This document shows positions 7,366 to 16,520 of a DNA stretch of 64,000 nt, one piece after another. Every line of letters starts with the position of its first letter. The first letter of the stretch is position 1. The notes below the pieces were generated by a model. It had not been told where the DNA came from. It saw nothing but the letters and a program-made list of their open reading frames with translations, and ran no database searches. Position numbers and translations under genes: made by a program. This DNA comes from an uncultured Eubacteriales bacterium (GTDB lineage Bacteria; Bacillota; Clostridia; Oscillospirales; CAG-382): contig CAKSEL010000001.1 of assembly GCA_934446675.1 (NCBI GenBank), forward strand, positions 124,001 through 188,000. Reading direction: 5' to 3'.

Positions 7366-8373
7366 ATGAGAACGCTTACGGTAAAAAAGAACGACGCGGG
7401 CAAGCGCATTGACAAGTTTTTATCCAAAGCGCTCGTCAATCTTCCGCAGTCGCTGTTACACAAATATTTCAGAAAAAAGTGCGTCAAAATAAACGGCGCA
7501 AAGGCAAGCCCGGAGGACATATTAAAGGAAAACGACGTCATAACGCTTTACATAAGCGACGAATTTTTCCCGGACACTTCCCCTGTTCAAAAGTCTGATA
7601 ACAAGCCTTTTATGCTTCCGTCGGCTACGCTTAATGAAGACGAAATAGTTTATCAGGACGACAACATAATGATTATAGACAAGCCCGCCGGTGAGCTTGT
7701 TCACTCCTCCCTGCCCGACGAAAAAGCAAAAAGCGGTGAAATGTGTCTTGTAGACCGATTTATCGGCTATCTTTACAAAACCGGGCAATATGATCCCAAA
7801 AACGAGCAGAGTTTTGTTCCGTCACTCTGCAACAGGCTTGACAGAAACACCAGCGGACTTGTAATTGCAGCAAAAAACGCTGAGAGTCTCAGGATTATGA
7901 ACCAAAAAGTCAAAATGCGCGAGATGATAAAGCTTTATCACACGGTGGTTTACGGCAAGCCGCCGAAAAACGAGGACACATTAAAAGATTTTCTGTACAA
8001 AGACAGAAATCAGAACAGAGTTTTTATATTTTCATCGCGCGAGAGCGCAAAAAAAGCCGTCGGCACAAAATACGACGACGATATAAAGACAGTTATAACA
8101 AAATACCGCGTTTTAAAGACCGATGGGCAAAGATCCTTGCTTGAGGTCGAGCTTATAACCGGCAGAACGCATCAGATACGCGCTCACCTCTCCTACATCG
8201 GCTGTCCCATTGCAGGCGACGGAAAATACGGCGTAAACCATGCGAAAAGCAGCGGCATAAAGTATCAGATGCTTTGCTCTCACTCACTGCAATTCAGATT
8301 TACTTCCGACAGCGGCATTTTAGACTATCTCAACGGCAAAAAGTTTACAAGCCGCCACGATTTCACACTTTGA
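7366..8373 (+). CDS. RluA-family 23S rRNA pseudouridine synthase with S4 domain
   Basis: 335 residues. An N-terminal S4 RNA-binding domain (about 1-65, KRIDKFLSKAL...KKCVKINGAKA) is followed by the RluA catalytic domain with the active-site Asp in NRLDRNTSGL and the later VELITGRTHQIRAHL motif. Known for the family: converts specific uridines of large-subunit rRNA (RluC/RluD sites) to pseudouridine; the exact target is not decided by sequence. GGAGG stands 8 nt upstream of the ATG. It lies 25 nt after the decarboxylase and probably belongs to the same transcript. The insertion between motifs (about 85-130) is somewhat longer than in E. coli RluC. Confidence 0.9.
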   Translation: MRTLTVKKNDAGKRIDKFLSKALVNLPQSLLHKYFRKKCVKINGAKASPEDILKENDVITLYISDEFFPDTSPVQKSDNKPFMLPSATLNEDEIVYQDDNIMIIDKPAGELVHSSLPDEKAKSGEMCLVDRFIGYLYKTGQYDPKNEQSFVPSLCNRLDRNTSGLVIAAKNAESLRIMNQKVKMREMIKLYHTVVYGKPPKNEDTLKDFLYKDRNQNRVFIFSSRESAKKAVGTKYDDDIKTVITKYRVLKTDGQRSLLEVELITGRTHQIRAHLSYIGCPIAGDGKYGVNHAKSSGIKYQMLCSHSLQFRFTSDSGILDYLNGKKFTSRHDFTL

Positions 8374-8392
8374 TTTTTACGGAGAACAACAC

Positions 8393-9004
8393 ATGAGCAG
8401 AACAAAATGGCAAGGCGGAGCGCTTCTCGCGCCCGTACCGCCCACAATGGTCACCTGTGCGCACGGCGGAGTAAAGAACGTTTTTACCGTCGCATGGGCG
8501 GGCATAATCAACACGAAACCTCCGAAAACCTACATTGCGGTACGTCCGCAGAGATTTTCATACGAGCTTATCAAAAACAGCGGTGAGTTCGTCATAAACC
8601 TGACTACCGCATCGCTTTGCAGAAAAGCGGATATGTGCGGAACATACACGGGACGGAAAGTTGACAAATTTCAGAAATGCTCGCTTGAAACCTGCGACAG
8701 CTTTGAAGTTGCGGCGCCTGCGCTTGCAGACAGTCCCGTAAGTCTTGAATGTAAGGTAACGGACATTATAGAGCTTGGCACGCACCATATGTTCTTAGCG
8801 GACATTGTATGCGTATCGGTGGACGAAAGATTTATCGACAAAAGCGGAAAGCTGTGCCTTGGGAAAGCAGATCTCGCGGCTTATGTTCACGGCGACTATT
8901 ACAGTCTCGGCAAGAGAATAGGCAGTTTCGGATATTCGGTGCGAAAAAAGAAAAAGCCGGTTACGGGCGCATTTTCACAAAAGCAAAAGAAAAGTTCAGA
9001 ATAA
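8393..9004 (+). CDS. Flavin reductase-like domain protein (flavoredoxin family)
   Basis: 203 residues with the FMN-binding split-barrel pattern: PVPPTMVTCAHGGVKNVFTVAWAG at the N-terminus, KPPKTYIAVRPQRFSYELIKNSGEFVINL in the middle, then GTYTGRKVDKF. Known for the family: cytoplasmic FMN proteins that transfer electrons between reduced nicotinamide or ferredoxin-type donors and acceptors; flavoredoxin is the anaerobe example. The last 20 residues are Lys-rich (KKKKP...KQKK). CGGAG precedes the ATG, and it follows the pseudouridine synthase by 19 nt, so it is probably the last gene of the operon. Physiological partner unknown. Confidence 0.88.
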   Translation: MSRTKWQGGALLAPVPPTMVTCAHGGVKNVFTVAWAGIINTKPPKTYIAVRPQRFSYELIKNSGEFVINLTTASLCRKADMCGTYTGRKVDKFQKCSLETCDSFEVAAPALADSPVSLECKVTDIIELGTHHMFLADIVCVSVDERFIDKSGKLCLGKADLAAYVHGDYYSLGKRIGSFGYSVRKKKKPVTGAFSQKQKKSSE

Positions 9005-9011
9005 TATCAAA

Positions 9012-9042
9012 CGGCAGCCTTTAACGAGCTGCCGCATTTTTA
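9012..9042 (+). terminator. Terminator between convergent genes
   Basis: CGGCAGC / GCTGCCG 7-bp stem (9012-9018 with 9028-9034) followed by a T-rich tail on the plus strand. On the minus strand the same hairpin is followed by TTTGATATT, so it may also weakly end the DUF3810 transcript. Confidence 0.8.
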
Positions 9043-9048
9043 TATATT

Positions 9049-10161
9049 TTAATTAAAGCCGACATTACCGTGCTTTTCGTACCATTCTGTCATGAGCCTT
9101 ATAACAAGGTCATACGACTTTACGCCCTCGTCCTGTCCCAGAGTTTTGAGATATGCGTCATTGACCTCATATGCCACATCTGACGCTGCGGAGTTTCTGT
9201 ATTTTTCAAAAAATCTGTAATACGAATCCATCTCGTAAAGCACTTTTTCAGGGCTTTCGGACAGCAGCGACGAATACATTTCCGAATCTGTATCGTAAAC
9301 CGCCGACAGAAAATAGTCGTACATACTCATCTGCGCACAGTAAACAAGATAGTCGTCTTCTGACGCGGCGCAGGCAAGATAAGCAATGAAATTTGCCTCG
9401 TCCTCACCCGAAATTCCTCTCTGATGAGCCTTTTCGTGTGCCGTTGTATAGCAGACGACATAATCCGGGTAATTGGTATTGACGTTTGCCTCGCCGGTAA
9501 GCGGCATATATATGCCCGAAATATGCGTATACGTCATTATCGGCGAAAGCAATATTCTCTTTGCGGGAGCTTTGATATTTGACACAAAACCGTACTCTTT
9601 TCGCAGATTATCATAGCCTTTATCTATTTTCCTATTTAGCTCTTTCCATGAATACGGGCAGACGGACGCGCCGTCGGAATCAAAGCTTACATCTTCCGAC
9701 GTAATTTCAAGTTCTGAGCGCAGTTTGTCCGATACGTTATACAGCTCGTCTTTGCTAATGGTTTTCTTTTCGGAAAGACCGAAGTTTTGTTCCGCAGACA
9801 ATCTGTTATAGCAAACTCCGAAAACATTTTCAAACAATGACGCCGCGCACAACACTGCGCAAAGCACAACACCGAGAATTTTCAAACAGGCTTTATTCTT
9901 GAAAAACGCAAGCCTAACAAGACTTACAAGCGTTACAATTAAAAGTATCGGGAGCACCGCAATTACAAGGATTTCGGCGATAGAAAACGGGAATATCCCA
10001 GTAAGTGCCGACAGCACACGCCGCAAAAAAGCGGAAATATTACGCGAATACCATTCCGAAAACGCCGAGCTTTTAAAGCTTACGAGCATTACTGCGCACG
10101 AGTACGCAAAAAAAGCAAGGCATATCCAAAAAGCCTTTTTGGGAAAACTCTTATTTTTCAA
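9049..10161 (-). CDS. DUF3810 family membrane protein with HExxH-like zinc-protease signature
   Basis: 370 residues. Three hydrophobic segments lie in the first 120 residues (about 10-28, 58-85, 97-115), followed by a large domain with TTAHEKAHQRGISGEDEANFIAYLACAAS. The H-E-x-x-H equivalent with a following E-x-x-x pattern suggests a zinc metallopeptidase-like site, but no activity is established for DUF3810 as far as I know. The ATG overlaps the PBP2 stop by 4 nt (ATGA), so the two are co-translated; a role in cell-wall synthesis or its quality control is inferred from this linkage only. Confidence 0.88.
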   Translation of the reverse strand: MKNKSFPKKAFWICLAFFAYSCAVMLVSFKSSAFSEWYSRNISAFLRRVLSALTGIFPFSIAEILVIAVLPILLIVTLVSLVRLAFFKNKACLKILGVVLCAVLCAASLFENVFGVCYNRLSAEQNFGLSEKKTISKDELYNVSDKLRSELEITSEDVSFDSDGASVCPYSWKELNRKIDKGYDNLRKEYGFVSNIKAPAKRILLSPIMTYTHISGIYMPLTGEANVNTNYPDYVVCYTTAHEKAHQRGISGEDEANFIAYLACAASEDDYLVYCAQMSMYDYFLSAVYDTDSEMYSSLLSESPEKVLYEMDSYYRFFEKYRNSAASDVAYEVNDAYLKTLGQDEGVKSYDLVIRLMTEWYEKHGNVGFN

Positions 10162-12302
10162 CCGTTATCCTCCGCAACATTTTCATCTGTATTATCTTCG
10201 CTTTCAGCAACGTCAGCGCCGTCCGCGGATTGGTCCTCAAGTAGTCCTACGCTCTTAAAATAGCTGTCGAAAACCGCTTTTGCAACGTTTGAGGCACGTG
10301 CGCTCATATATGCGTTTTCCACAACCACCGCAACGACTATCTGCGGATCGTCATACGGCGCAAACCCTACGAAAAGTGCGGTATCGCTGCCGCCCGACAC
10401 CTGTGCGGTACCGGTTTTTCCTCCGATTTCAAACGGGTAATTATCAAAAACGTTCTTTGCCGTACCGTCAACCACAACCTGACGCATTGCCGACTTTAAT
10501 ATCGACACGGTTTCGGGTGAAATGTTTACTTTATCAAGCACCGTCGGCGTATTCTCGCTCACAGTCTCCTTTGTATAGTAATTATCGAGAGATTTAAGCA
10601 GCGTCGCTTTATAGCGCGTTCCGCCGTTTATTACGGTTGACATATAAGAACAGAGCTGCATGGGCGTAAACGCGTTATCCGACTGTCCGATAGCCGCCTG
10701 AAGCGTATCGCCGGGATTCCAGACAAGTCCGACGCTGTCGCGGTATTCGGGTCCTGCAAGTATTCCGGTATATTCTGGTATCTCTATTCCCGTAGGCTTT
10801 CCGAGACCGAATCTTGACGCATATTCGTCAAGCGTATCTATACCCATTCTGTCGGCTATTTCATAGAAGAAATAGTTACACGAGCCTTGTATCGCGCCCT
10901 TTACGTTTACATAGCCGTGCGTTCTGCCGCTTGAATCGTATATCCAGCAATGCGGCTGATAGGATTCGTATTTCGTATACACGCCCTTATCGTAAACAAT
11001 GGTATCGCTGTCTATTACGCCCGAACCGAGAGCCGCAGCCGCGGTTGCGACCTTAAACGTTGAACCCGGAGGATATATTCCCTGCACTGCGCGGTTTACA
11101 AACGGCGTTGCCGGATCGTCCTTGAGTTTATCATATTCGGCAGAAAAATTATTGAGATCATATCCCGGCGCACTCGCACACACAAGCACCTCTCCGGTAT
11201 TGGGATTCATCACCGCAACGCTTCCTGCGCGACAATCCTCTCCGTCTCCTTTAAGCGGCGTGCTTTCACCGTATTTTCTTGCAAAGCTTATCTGTTCGGC
11301 AAGCGCTTTTTCGGCGGCGTCCTGCAGAGACGCGTCTATTGTCAGGCGGACGGAATATCCGACCTTGGGTTCGGTCTTTACCTGCTTATCGACGACATTA
11401 TTATCATCGTCAAGTTCAAGTCTTGCAACGCCGTCTATTCCTCTGAGATAATCCTCAAAAGCCTTTTCAACGCCGTCTCTGCCGACGGTTGCGTCAAGCG
11501 AATATCCCTTTTCGATATACTCGTCCGCGTCCTCGCGGAATATTCTTCCGGTTCTGCCGAGAAAATGTGCGCCGAGACTGCCGAGATTATAATATCTCGA
11601 ATAGGAGTACGATATTTCAACGCCGTGCATATTATGGATATTCTCGGAAATCACGGTGCGCAGCTTATCATCAATATTATAAAGCGCGGTATACGGCGTC
11701 ATATACGAAAAGTCGTTTGCCTCCATATCGTACCGCAGTCCGGCGAGCTTACGGTATTCATCTTTTGCCGAATCCTCTTCCGAAATGCCGTATTTATCGC
11801 AGACAAGCTTATATATACCCTTTTCGTACAGATCGGTTTCGGTAAGCTCGTTATTGCGCAGAAAGTTTTTAAGGCTGCGTTCTGCTTTTGAGTCGAATAT
11901 ATAATCGCGGTCGAGTTCATACGGATATTCCTTTGACGCAGGCAGAGAATCCGGAAGTTGTGCGCCGTATTTGTCACAAAGTCTGACAAGCGCGATAAGC
12001 GCAGCGTTAGGATCCGACTGACTCAGCTCCGCACGGTTAATTCTCACGTCATACGACGTCACGTTTGACACAAGGCTTACGCCGTTCCTGTCATAAATCT
12101 CACCGCGCGCCGTTTCGATAACCTCGTCGCGGTAATTCTTACTGACTGCAAGTCCCGAATAATACTTATTCTGCGAGATCTGAAGCACAAAAAGCCTGAA
12201 AACAAAAACAAGCACGAGAAAAGCAAAAACAGCCGCAATTATAATTATGCGTATCTGTTCCGCCGACTTTTTATTAAAGCTTTCTCCGGTGTTTCTTTTC
12301 AT
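10158..12302 (-). CDS. mrdA: Penicillin-binding protein 2, elongasome transpeptidase
   Basis: 714 residues. One N-terminal transmembrane helix (about 16-40), a PBP dimerisation domain (from about 55, ARGEIYDRNGVSLV), then the transpeptidase domain with the active-site Ser in PGSTFKVA, GSCNYFFYE and GGKTGTAQV. Known for the family: class B PBP that cross-links peptidoglycan during elongation with RodA. The C-terminus is acidic. ATG 12302 is chosen because GGGAG lies 7 nt upstream; the frame extends 15 codons further without support. It is followed with overlap by the DUF3810 gene. No mreBCD or rodA lies in the window, unlike many genomes. SpoVD-type function is unlikely because there is no PASTA domain. 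Confidence 0.92.
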   Translation of the reverse strand: MKRNTGESFNKKSAEQIRIIIIAAVFAFLVLVFVFRLFVLQISQNKYYSGLAVSKNYRDEVIETARGEIYDRNGVSLVSNVTSYDVRINRAELSQSDPNAALIALVRLCDKYGAQLPDSLPASKEYPYELDRDYIFDSKAERSLKNFLRNNELTETDLYEKGIYKLVCDKYGISEEDSAKDEYRKLAGLRYDMEANDFSYMTPYTALYNIDDKLRTVISENIHNMHGVEISYSYSRYYNLGSLGAHFLGRTGRIFREDADEYIEKGYSLDATVGRDGVEKAFEDYLRGIDGVARLELDDDNNVVDKQVKTEPKVGYSVRLTIDASLQDAAEKALAEQISFARKYGESTPLKGDGEDCRAGSVAVMNPNTGEVLVCASAPGYDLNNFSAEYDKLKDDPATPFVNRAVQGIYPPGSTFKVATAAAALGSGVIDSDTIVYDKGVYTKYESYQPHCWIYDSSGRTHGYVNVKGAIQGSCNYFFYEIADRMGIDTLDEYASRFGLGKPTGIEIPEYTGILAGPEYRDSVGLVWNPGDTLQAAIGQSDNAFTPMQLCSYMSTVINGGTRYKATLLKSLDNYYTKETVSENTPTVLDKVNISPETVSILKSAMRQVVVDGTAKNVFDNYPFEIGGKTGTAQVSGGSDTALFVGFAPYDDPQIVVAVVVENAYMSARASNVAKAVFDSYFKSVGLLEDQSADGADVAESEDNTDENVAEDNG

Positions 12303-12392
12303 CTTCAGACTCCCAAACAATGCAAATACATTTTGACCGGCGTCCATACGTCAAAGTTTTGTACAAACGCCGGTATTTTCTGCTAATTTCTA

Positions 12393-13082
12393 TTATTTGC
12401 CGATATTTTCTATAATATCAGTTACGATAAAGCCTGCCTGCTTTGCGGCAATCTCTGCCATTGCATCGAATGACATATCTGCATCGTCGTCGGCATTATC
12501 GGAAATTGCCCTTATTACCACAAACGGCTTTTTATTAAGAAGTGCGGCATGGGCAATAGCCGCGCCCTCCATTTCGGTACAAAGCGCGCCGAACTTTTCA
12601 TTGAGCTTCTGCACGTCATTTGTATCGCTTACGAATTTATCGCCGGAAATTATAAGTCCCGAAGCATATCCGAAGCCCTCTTTTTGCGCTGCAAGTCTTT
12701 CACAGGCTTTTTTTGCAAGTCCGACAAGCTTTTCGTCCGCCTTGAAGACAGATGCAAACGGCGAATTTCTGTCGAGTATGTCAATGGGTTCAAAATCGTG
12801 ATATGTAAGGCTTTCGGAAACGGCTACGTCGCAGATTTTAAGTTCTTTCGACACGCTGCCGGCAACGCCCGAATTTATTATACAGTCAACGCCCGCAACG
12901 TCGCAAAGTCTCTGCGTGCAGACCGCAGCGTTTACCTTTCCTATTCCGCAAAGGCAGACATATATCTCGTGTCCTGCGTGATGTCCCTTATATATTCCGT
13001 CAATTCCGGTGCTTACTGCGTCAAAGTCCCTGCAGAATTCTCTTATTTCGCAGTCCATTGCGCCAATAACGCCAATTTTCAC
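12393..13082 (-). CDS. mtnN: 5'-methylthioadenosine/S-adenosylhomocysteine nucleosidase
   Basis: 229 residues, the usual length for MTAN. The N-terminus MKIGVIGAMDCEI carries the catalytic Glu (E12); NSGVAGS, ISGDKFV, EMEGAAIAHAA and RAISDNADD hold the substrate pocket and the catalytic Asp. It cleaves the toxic by-products methylthioadenosine, S-adenosylhomocysteine and 5'-deoxyadenosine. The last is relevant here because the locus encodes radical SAM enzymes (ScfB, HemZ). It starts 19 nt after rpoD and probably shares its transcript. Confidence 0.96.
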   Translation of the reverse strand: MKIGVIGAMDCEIREFCRDFDAVSTGIDGIYKGHHAGHEIYVCLCGIGKVNAAVCTQRLCDVAGVDCIINSGVAGSVSKELKICDVAVSESLTYHDFEPIDILDRNSPFASVFKADEKLVGLAKKACERLAAQKEGFGYASGLIISGDKFVSDTNDVQKLNEKFGALCTEMEGAAIAHAALLNKKPFVVIRAISDNADDDADMSFDAMAEIAAKQAGFIVTDIIENIGK

Positions 13083-13101
13083 TGTGCTTTTTCCTTTCCC
13101 A

Positions 13102-14400
13102 TCAATCGAGATAATCTCTGAGTCTCTTTGAACGGCTGGGGTGGCGGAGCTTTCTGAGCGCCTTTGCCTCTATCTGACGGATACGCTCACGGGTGATATT
13201 AAATACTTTACCCACTTCTTCAAGCGTTCTTGTACGTCCGTCCTCAAGACCGAATCTGAGTTTCAGCACGTGTTCCTCGCGCGGTGTAAGCGTATGAAGC
13301 ACCTCGCAGAGCTGTTCGCGAAGCAGCGTATAGGACGCAGCCTCTGCCGGGGCCGGTGCGTCGTCGTCGGGAATGAAGTCGCCGAGATGGCTGTCCTCTT
13401 CCTCGCCGATAGGCGTTTCAAGGCTTACGGGTTCCTGGGCGAGTTTCATTATATCGCGCACCTTTTCTACGCTCATATTCATCTTTTCGGCTATTTCTTC
13501 GGTAGACGCCTCATGTCCGAGTTCCTGAAGAAGCTGTCTTGACACTCTGAGAACCTTATTTATGGTTTCAACCATATGAACGGGTATTCTTATGGTTCTT
13601 GCCTGGTCGGCAATGGCTCTTGTTATTGCCTGTCTTATCCACCAGGTTGCGTATGTCGAGAACTTATATCCCTTTGTATAGTCGAACTTCTCGACCGCCT
13701 TCATAAGTCCGAGGTTGCCCTCCTGAATAAGGTCAAGGAAAAACATTCCTCTGCCCACATAACGCTTTGCAATGCTTACGACAAGTCTGAGGTTGCTCTC
13801 TACGAGCATTTTCTTTGCTTCCTCATCGCCCTTTGCCATTCTTTCGGCAAGCTCAAGCTCTTTTTCGGTAGACAGAAGATTTACCTTGCCGATTTCCTTT
13901 AAGTACATCTTGACGGGATCGTCGATTATAAGTCCTTCCTGTGCAAGAAGTGTGTCGGTATCGTCGGAGTCATATCCGTCGATATTGTCAACGCTGCTGT
14001 CAAGATTTGAATTAAGATCGTCGAAAACAGCGTCGTCATTATAGCCCGTGACTTCTATTCCGAGGTTTTCAATGGTTTCCATGAGCTTTTCCATGTTTTC
14101 AACGTCAAGCTCAGCCTCGTCGAGAACTTCAAGTATTTCTTCGTTTGTCAGCGAACCCTTTGCCTTACCTTTTTCGATAAGCTCCTGGAAATCCGCCTTA
14201 TGCTTTTTATCGCCGTCCTTGGCTTCCTCTTTAGGCGCGTCTTTGGTTTCTTCGGACTTTGCCTTTGTCTTTTTTGCGCGCGGTTTCTTTTCCGCTGCCG
14301 GTTCTTGTACAGCCACTGCTTCGTCGGTCTGCTTTTCGGTTATTCCGTCAAGCCCGACCTTTTCCTTTTCCTCTGCGGCGGTCTTTTTCTTTTCTGCCAT
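13102..14400 (-). CDS. rpoD: Primary sigma factor SigA/RpoD
   Basis: 432 residues. Region 2 is visible in DLIQEGNLGLMKAVEKFDY and KFSTYATWWIRQAITRA, region 3 in RTIRIPVHMVETI, and region 4.2 in LEEVGKVFNITRERIRQIEAKALRKLRHP. It directs RNA polymerase to housekeeping promoters; many promoters seen in this window fit its TTGACA/TATAAT consensus. The first 85 residues are an unusually Lys/Glu/Ala-rich low-complexity extension before the region 1.1/1.2 sequence. It follows dnaG by 45 nt, the classic macromolecular synthesis operon order dnaG-rpoD. Confidence 0.97.
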   Translation of the reverse strand: MAEKKKTAAEEKEKVGLDGITEKQTDEAVAVQEPAAEKKPRAKKTKAKSEETKDAPKEEAKDGDKKHKADFQELIEKGKAKGSLTNEEILEVLDEAELDVENMEKLMETIENLGIEVTGYNDDAVFDDLNSNLDSSVDNIDGYDSDDTDTLLAQEGLIIDDPVKMYLKEIGKVNLLSTEKELELAERMAKGDEEAKKMLVESNLRLVVSIAKRYVGRGMFFLDLIQEGNLGLMKAVEKFDYTKGYKFSTYATWWIRQAITRAIADQARTIRIPVHMVETINKVLRVSRQLLQELGHEASTEEIAEKMNMSVEKVRDIMKLAQEPVSLETPIGEEEDSHLGDFIPDDDAPAPAEAASYTLLREQLCEVLHTLTPREEHVLKLRFGLEDGRTRTLEEVGKVFNITRERIRQIEAKALRKLRHPSRSKRLRDYLD

Positions 14401-14445
14401 TTATAACATCCTTTCTGCCGAAAAACGGCAATGAGATAAATATAC

Positions 14446-16251
14446 TTAATTTTTGCCTATACCCTGTTTTTTCCGCAAAAGCTCTATTGCGTCAAGCATT
14501 TCATCATCTGTATTTACTTTATTCTGCTTTGCAGAGAGCCTTATCTTTTCGGTTTTAAGCGCCGAGATCTGCTCATTCAGCGCGGCTATTCCGTTTGCGG
14601 ACAGATCGGAACGCCTGTGTTTCATATCGTATATGCGCGACATCTGTTCCGGACTGAAAATTTCGTTAAACGCCGAAATATCTGTTTTTCCGTCCGCATA
14701 CAGTGCCGAAAGTTCTTTATATACCTGTCTGTTAAAGCCTGTTACAAAGTCGTCCTGTGAAATCGCGTCGCACTTTGAATAAAGTTCGGGGAAAAGAAGA
14801 AGTATTCCGATTATGCGCTCCTCTATTTCCGCTGCAGCCGGACACGTAACGGCGTCGGGATTTACTTTATCGTCAAAGCGCATGAGCTTTTTCTGACTTG
14901 TATCAGCCGTCTGCTTATCATACTGCTTTTTCTGATAGCGTTTGCTGCCCTCGACCTGTCTTTTTATACTTTCCTGCGGTATACCCGAAATTTCCGACAG
15001 CCGCTGTATGTATATATCCTGTTTTATCGGCGAATATATACCGGCAAGCATATCACAGCACTCTCTGAGAGCTTTGAGCTTTTCATCGGGATTATTCAGA
15101 TCATACTTTGAAACAATTTCGTTTATGCGGTAATCCGTCTGTCCGACTGAGCCGTAAAGCATTTTTGAAAAGGCTGCCGAACCGTAGTTCTTGATATACT
15201 CATCGGGATCTTTCGCACCGGTTATCCTTAAAACCCTACATTCGACGCCAACCTCTGATAACAGTTTCAGTGCTTTATCTGCGGCGCGTTTTCCGGCTTC
15301 GTCAGAGTCATATGCGACAAACGCGGTCTTTGCGTACCTTGACACAATCCTTGCGTGTTCCGGGGTAATTGCCGTTCCGAGCGTTGCGACGGCGTTTGAA
15401 AAACCGCCCTGGTGCATTGCAATTACGTCCATATATCCCTCGCACAGTATTATCTCGCCGGATTTTACAAGCTGACTCTGAATATTTCCGAGCAGCACGT
15501 CTTTTGCGAAATTGAGTGCGAACAGATGCTTGCTCTTTTTAAACACGGGTGTATCTGAGGAGTTGAGGTACTTCGGCTTTGAGTCGTCCATTACCCTTCC
15601 GCCGAACGCGACTATATTTCCGCTTGTATCTATTATCGGAAACATTACGCGGTTACGGAACATATCGAAAGGTCTTGCGGTCTTTTGGGATATTCCGCAA
15701 AGAAAGCCTGTCTGCATTTCCTCTTTTGTATATCCGAGCTTTGAGAGCTTATCCGTCATATCGTTAAAACTGTCGGGTGCAAAGCCGAGCCCGAAATGGC
15801 GAATCGTTGAATTTGAAAGTCCTCTGTCGGCAAGATATTTTCGCGCCGCCTGCCCTTTTTCTGACATTAGATTTTCATAAAAGATCTTTGCCGCAGCCTT
15901 ATTCATTGCAAGTCCGCGTTCGCGCGTAAGCTTAGGTTTTTCACGTACCGCAGCGTACAGATTATCGTCGGGAACAGTCATTCCGCATCTGTCTGCAAGA
16001 AACTGCACGGCGTCTCTGTATTCGAGGTTCTCGATCCTCATGATAAAGGTTATCACATCTCCGCCTGCCGAGCAGCCGAAACAATGGAAATTATCCGCAA
16101 AAACCGTAAACGACGGAGTTTTTTCGCTGTGAAACGGACATCTGCCGACAAGGTTTCGTCCTGCGCGTTTCAGCTCGACATATCTGCCCACGACCTGATC
16201 TATGGGATTTCTGTTTTTGAGTTCCTGTATAAAACCCTCCGGAAAAGCCAA
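14446..16251 (-). CDS. dnaG: DNA primase
   Basis: 601 residues. N-terminal CHC2 zinc finger (CPFH...CFGC, about residues 40-65), catalytic core with Toprim motifs ILCEGYMDVIAMHQ and VAYDSDEAGKRAADK, then a helicase-interacting C-terminus. Makes RNA primers at the replication fork. I place the start at TTG 16251: AGGAGG lies 7 nt upstream of it, whereas the longer GTG at 16257 would be only 1 nt from that ribosome binding site. The protein then begins MAFPEGFIQELKNRNPID, close to standard DnaG. Upstream is dgt, downstream rpoD. Confidence 0.95.
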   Translation of the reverse strand: MAFPEGFIQELKNRNPIDQVVGRYVELKRAGRNLVGRCPFHSEKTPSFTVFADNFHCFGCSAGGDVITFIMRIENLEYRDAVQFLADRCGMTVPDDNLYAAVREKPKLTRERGLAMNKAAAKIFYENLMSEKGQAARKYLADRGLSNSTIRHFGLGFAPDSFNDMTDKLSKLGYTKEEMQTGFLCGISQKTARPFDMFRNRVMFPIIDTSGNIVAFGGRVMDDSKPKYLNSSDTPVFKKSKHLFALNFAKDVLLGNIQSQLVKSGEIILCEGYMDVIAMHQGGFSNAVATLGTAITPEHARIVSRYAKTAFVAYDSDEAGKRAADKALKLLSEVGVECRVLRITGAKDPDEYIKNYGSAAFSKMLYGSVGQTDYRINEIVSKYDLNNPDEKLKALRECCDMLAGIYSPIKQDIYIQRLSEISGIPQESIKRQVEGSKRYQKKQYDKQTADTSQKKLMRFDDKVNPDAVTCPAAAEIEERIIGILLLFPELYSKCDAISQDDFVTGFNRQVYKELSALYADGKTDISAFNEIFSPEQMSRIYDMKHRRSDLSANGIAALNEQISALKTEKIRLSAKQNKVNTDDEMLDAIELLRKKQGIGKN

Positions 16252-16288
16252 TTTCACACCTCCTGACGTTTTGAAAATAAATTAAAAT

Positions 16289-16492
16289 TCAGTCTCTGTT
16301 ATTTACAAAGTCAAAAGCCGGAACGACCGTAGCTGCGGCTGCGATAAATGCAAGCAGCACTGCGGCAAGCTTTTTCCCTTTCTGCGGCAGAAGAATTCCC
16401 AAAACCGCACCGGCACAGACGCATATTATCTGCACCGAAACAAGCGACAGCGTTTTAAGAAGTTTTGCAAAATCGCAGATTTCTCTGTACAT
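16289..16492 (-). CDS. Small two-helix membrane protein between dgt and dnaG
   Basis: 67 residues with two hydrophobic segments (about 13-34 and 41-60), separated by a short PQKGKK turn. It starts 28 nt after dgt and ends about 38 nt before dnaG, all on the same strand. The ribosome binding site is weak (GGAG is 13 nt away). Not recognised; no catalytic residues are seen. It could alternatively be non-coding leader sequence of dnaG, but the hydrophobic pattern looks like a real protein. Confidence 0.55.
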   Translation of the reverse strand: MYREICDFAKLLKTLSLVSVQIICVCAGAVLGILLPQKGKKLAAVLLAFIAAAATVVPAFDFVNNRD

Positions 16493-16520
16493 CTGTTTAT
16501 ATCCACTCCGTTACAAAAAA

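Noticed and set aside
12331..12375. ACCGGCGT / ACGCCGGT inverted repeat between mtnN and PBP2
   Set aside because: The loop is about 25 nt and no T tract follows on the minus strand, so a terminator call for mtnN is not supported; it may be chance or weak.
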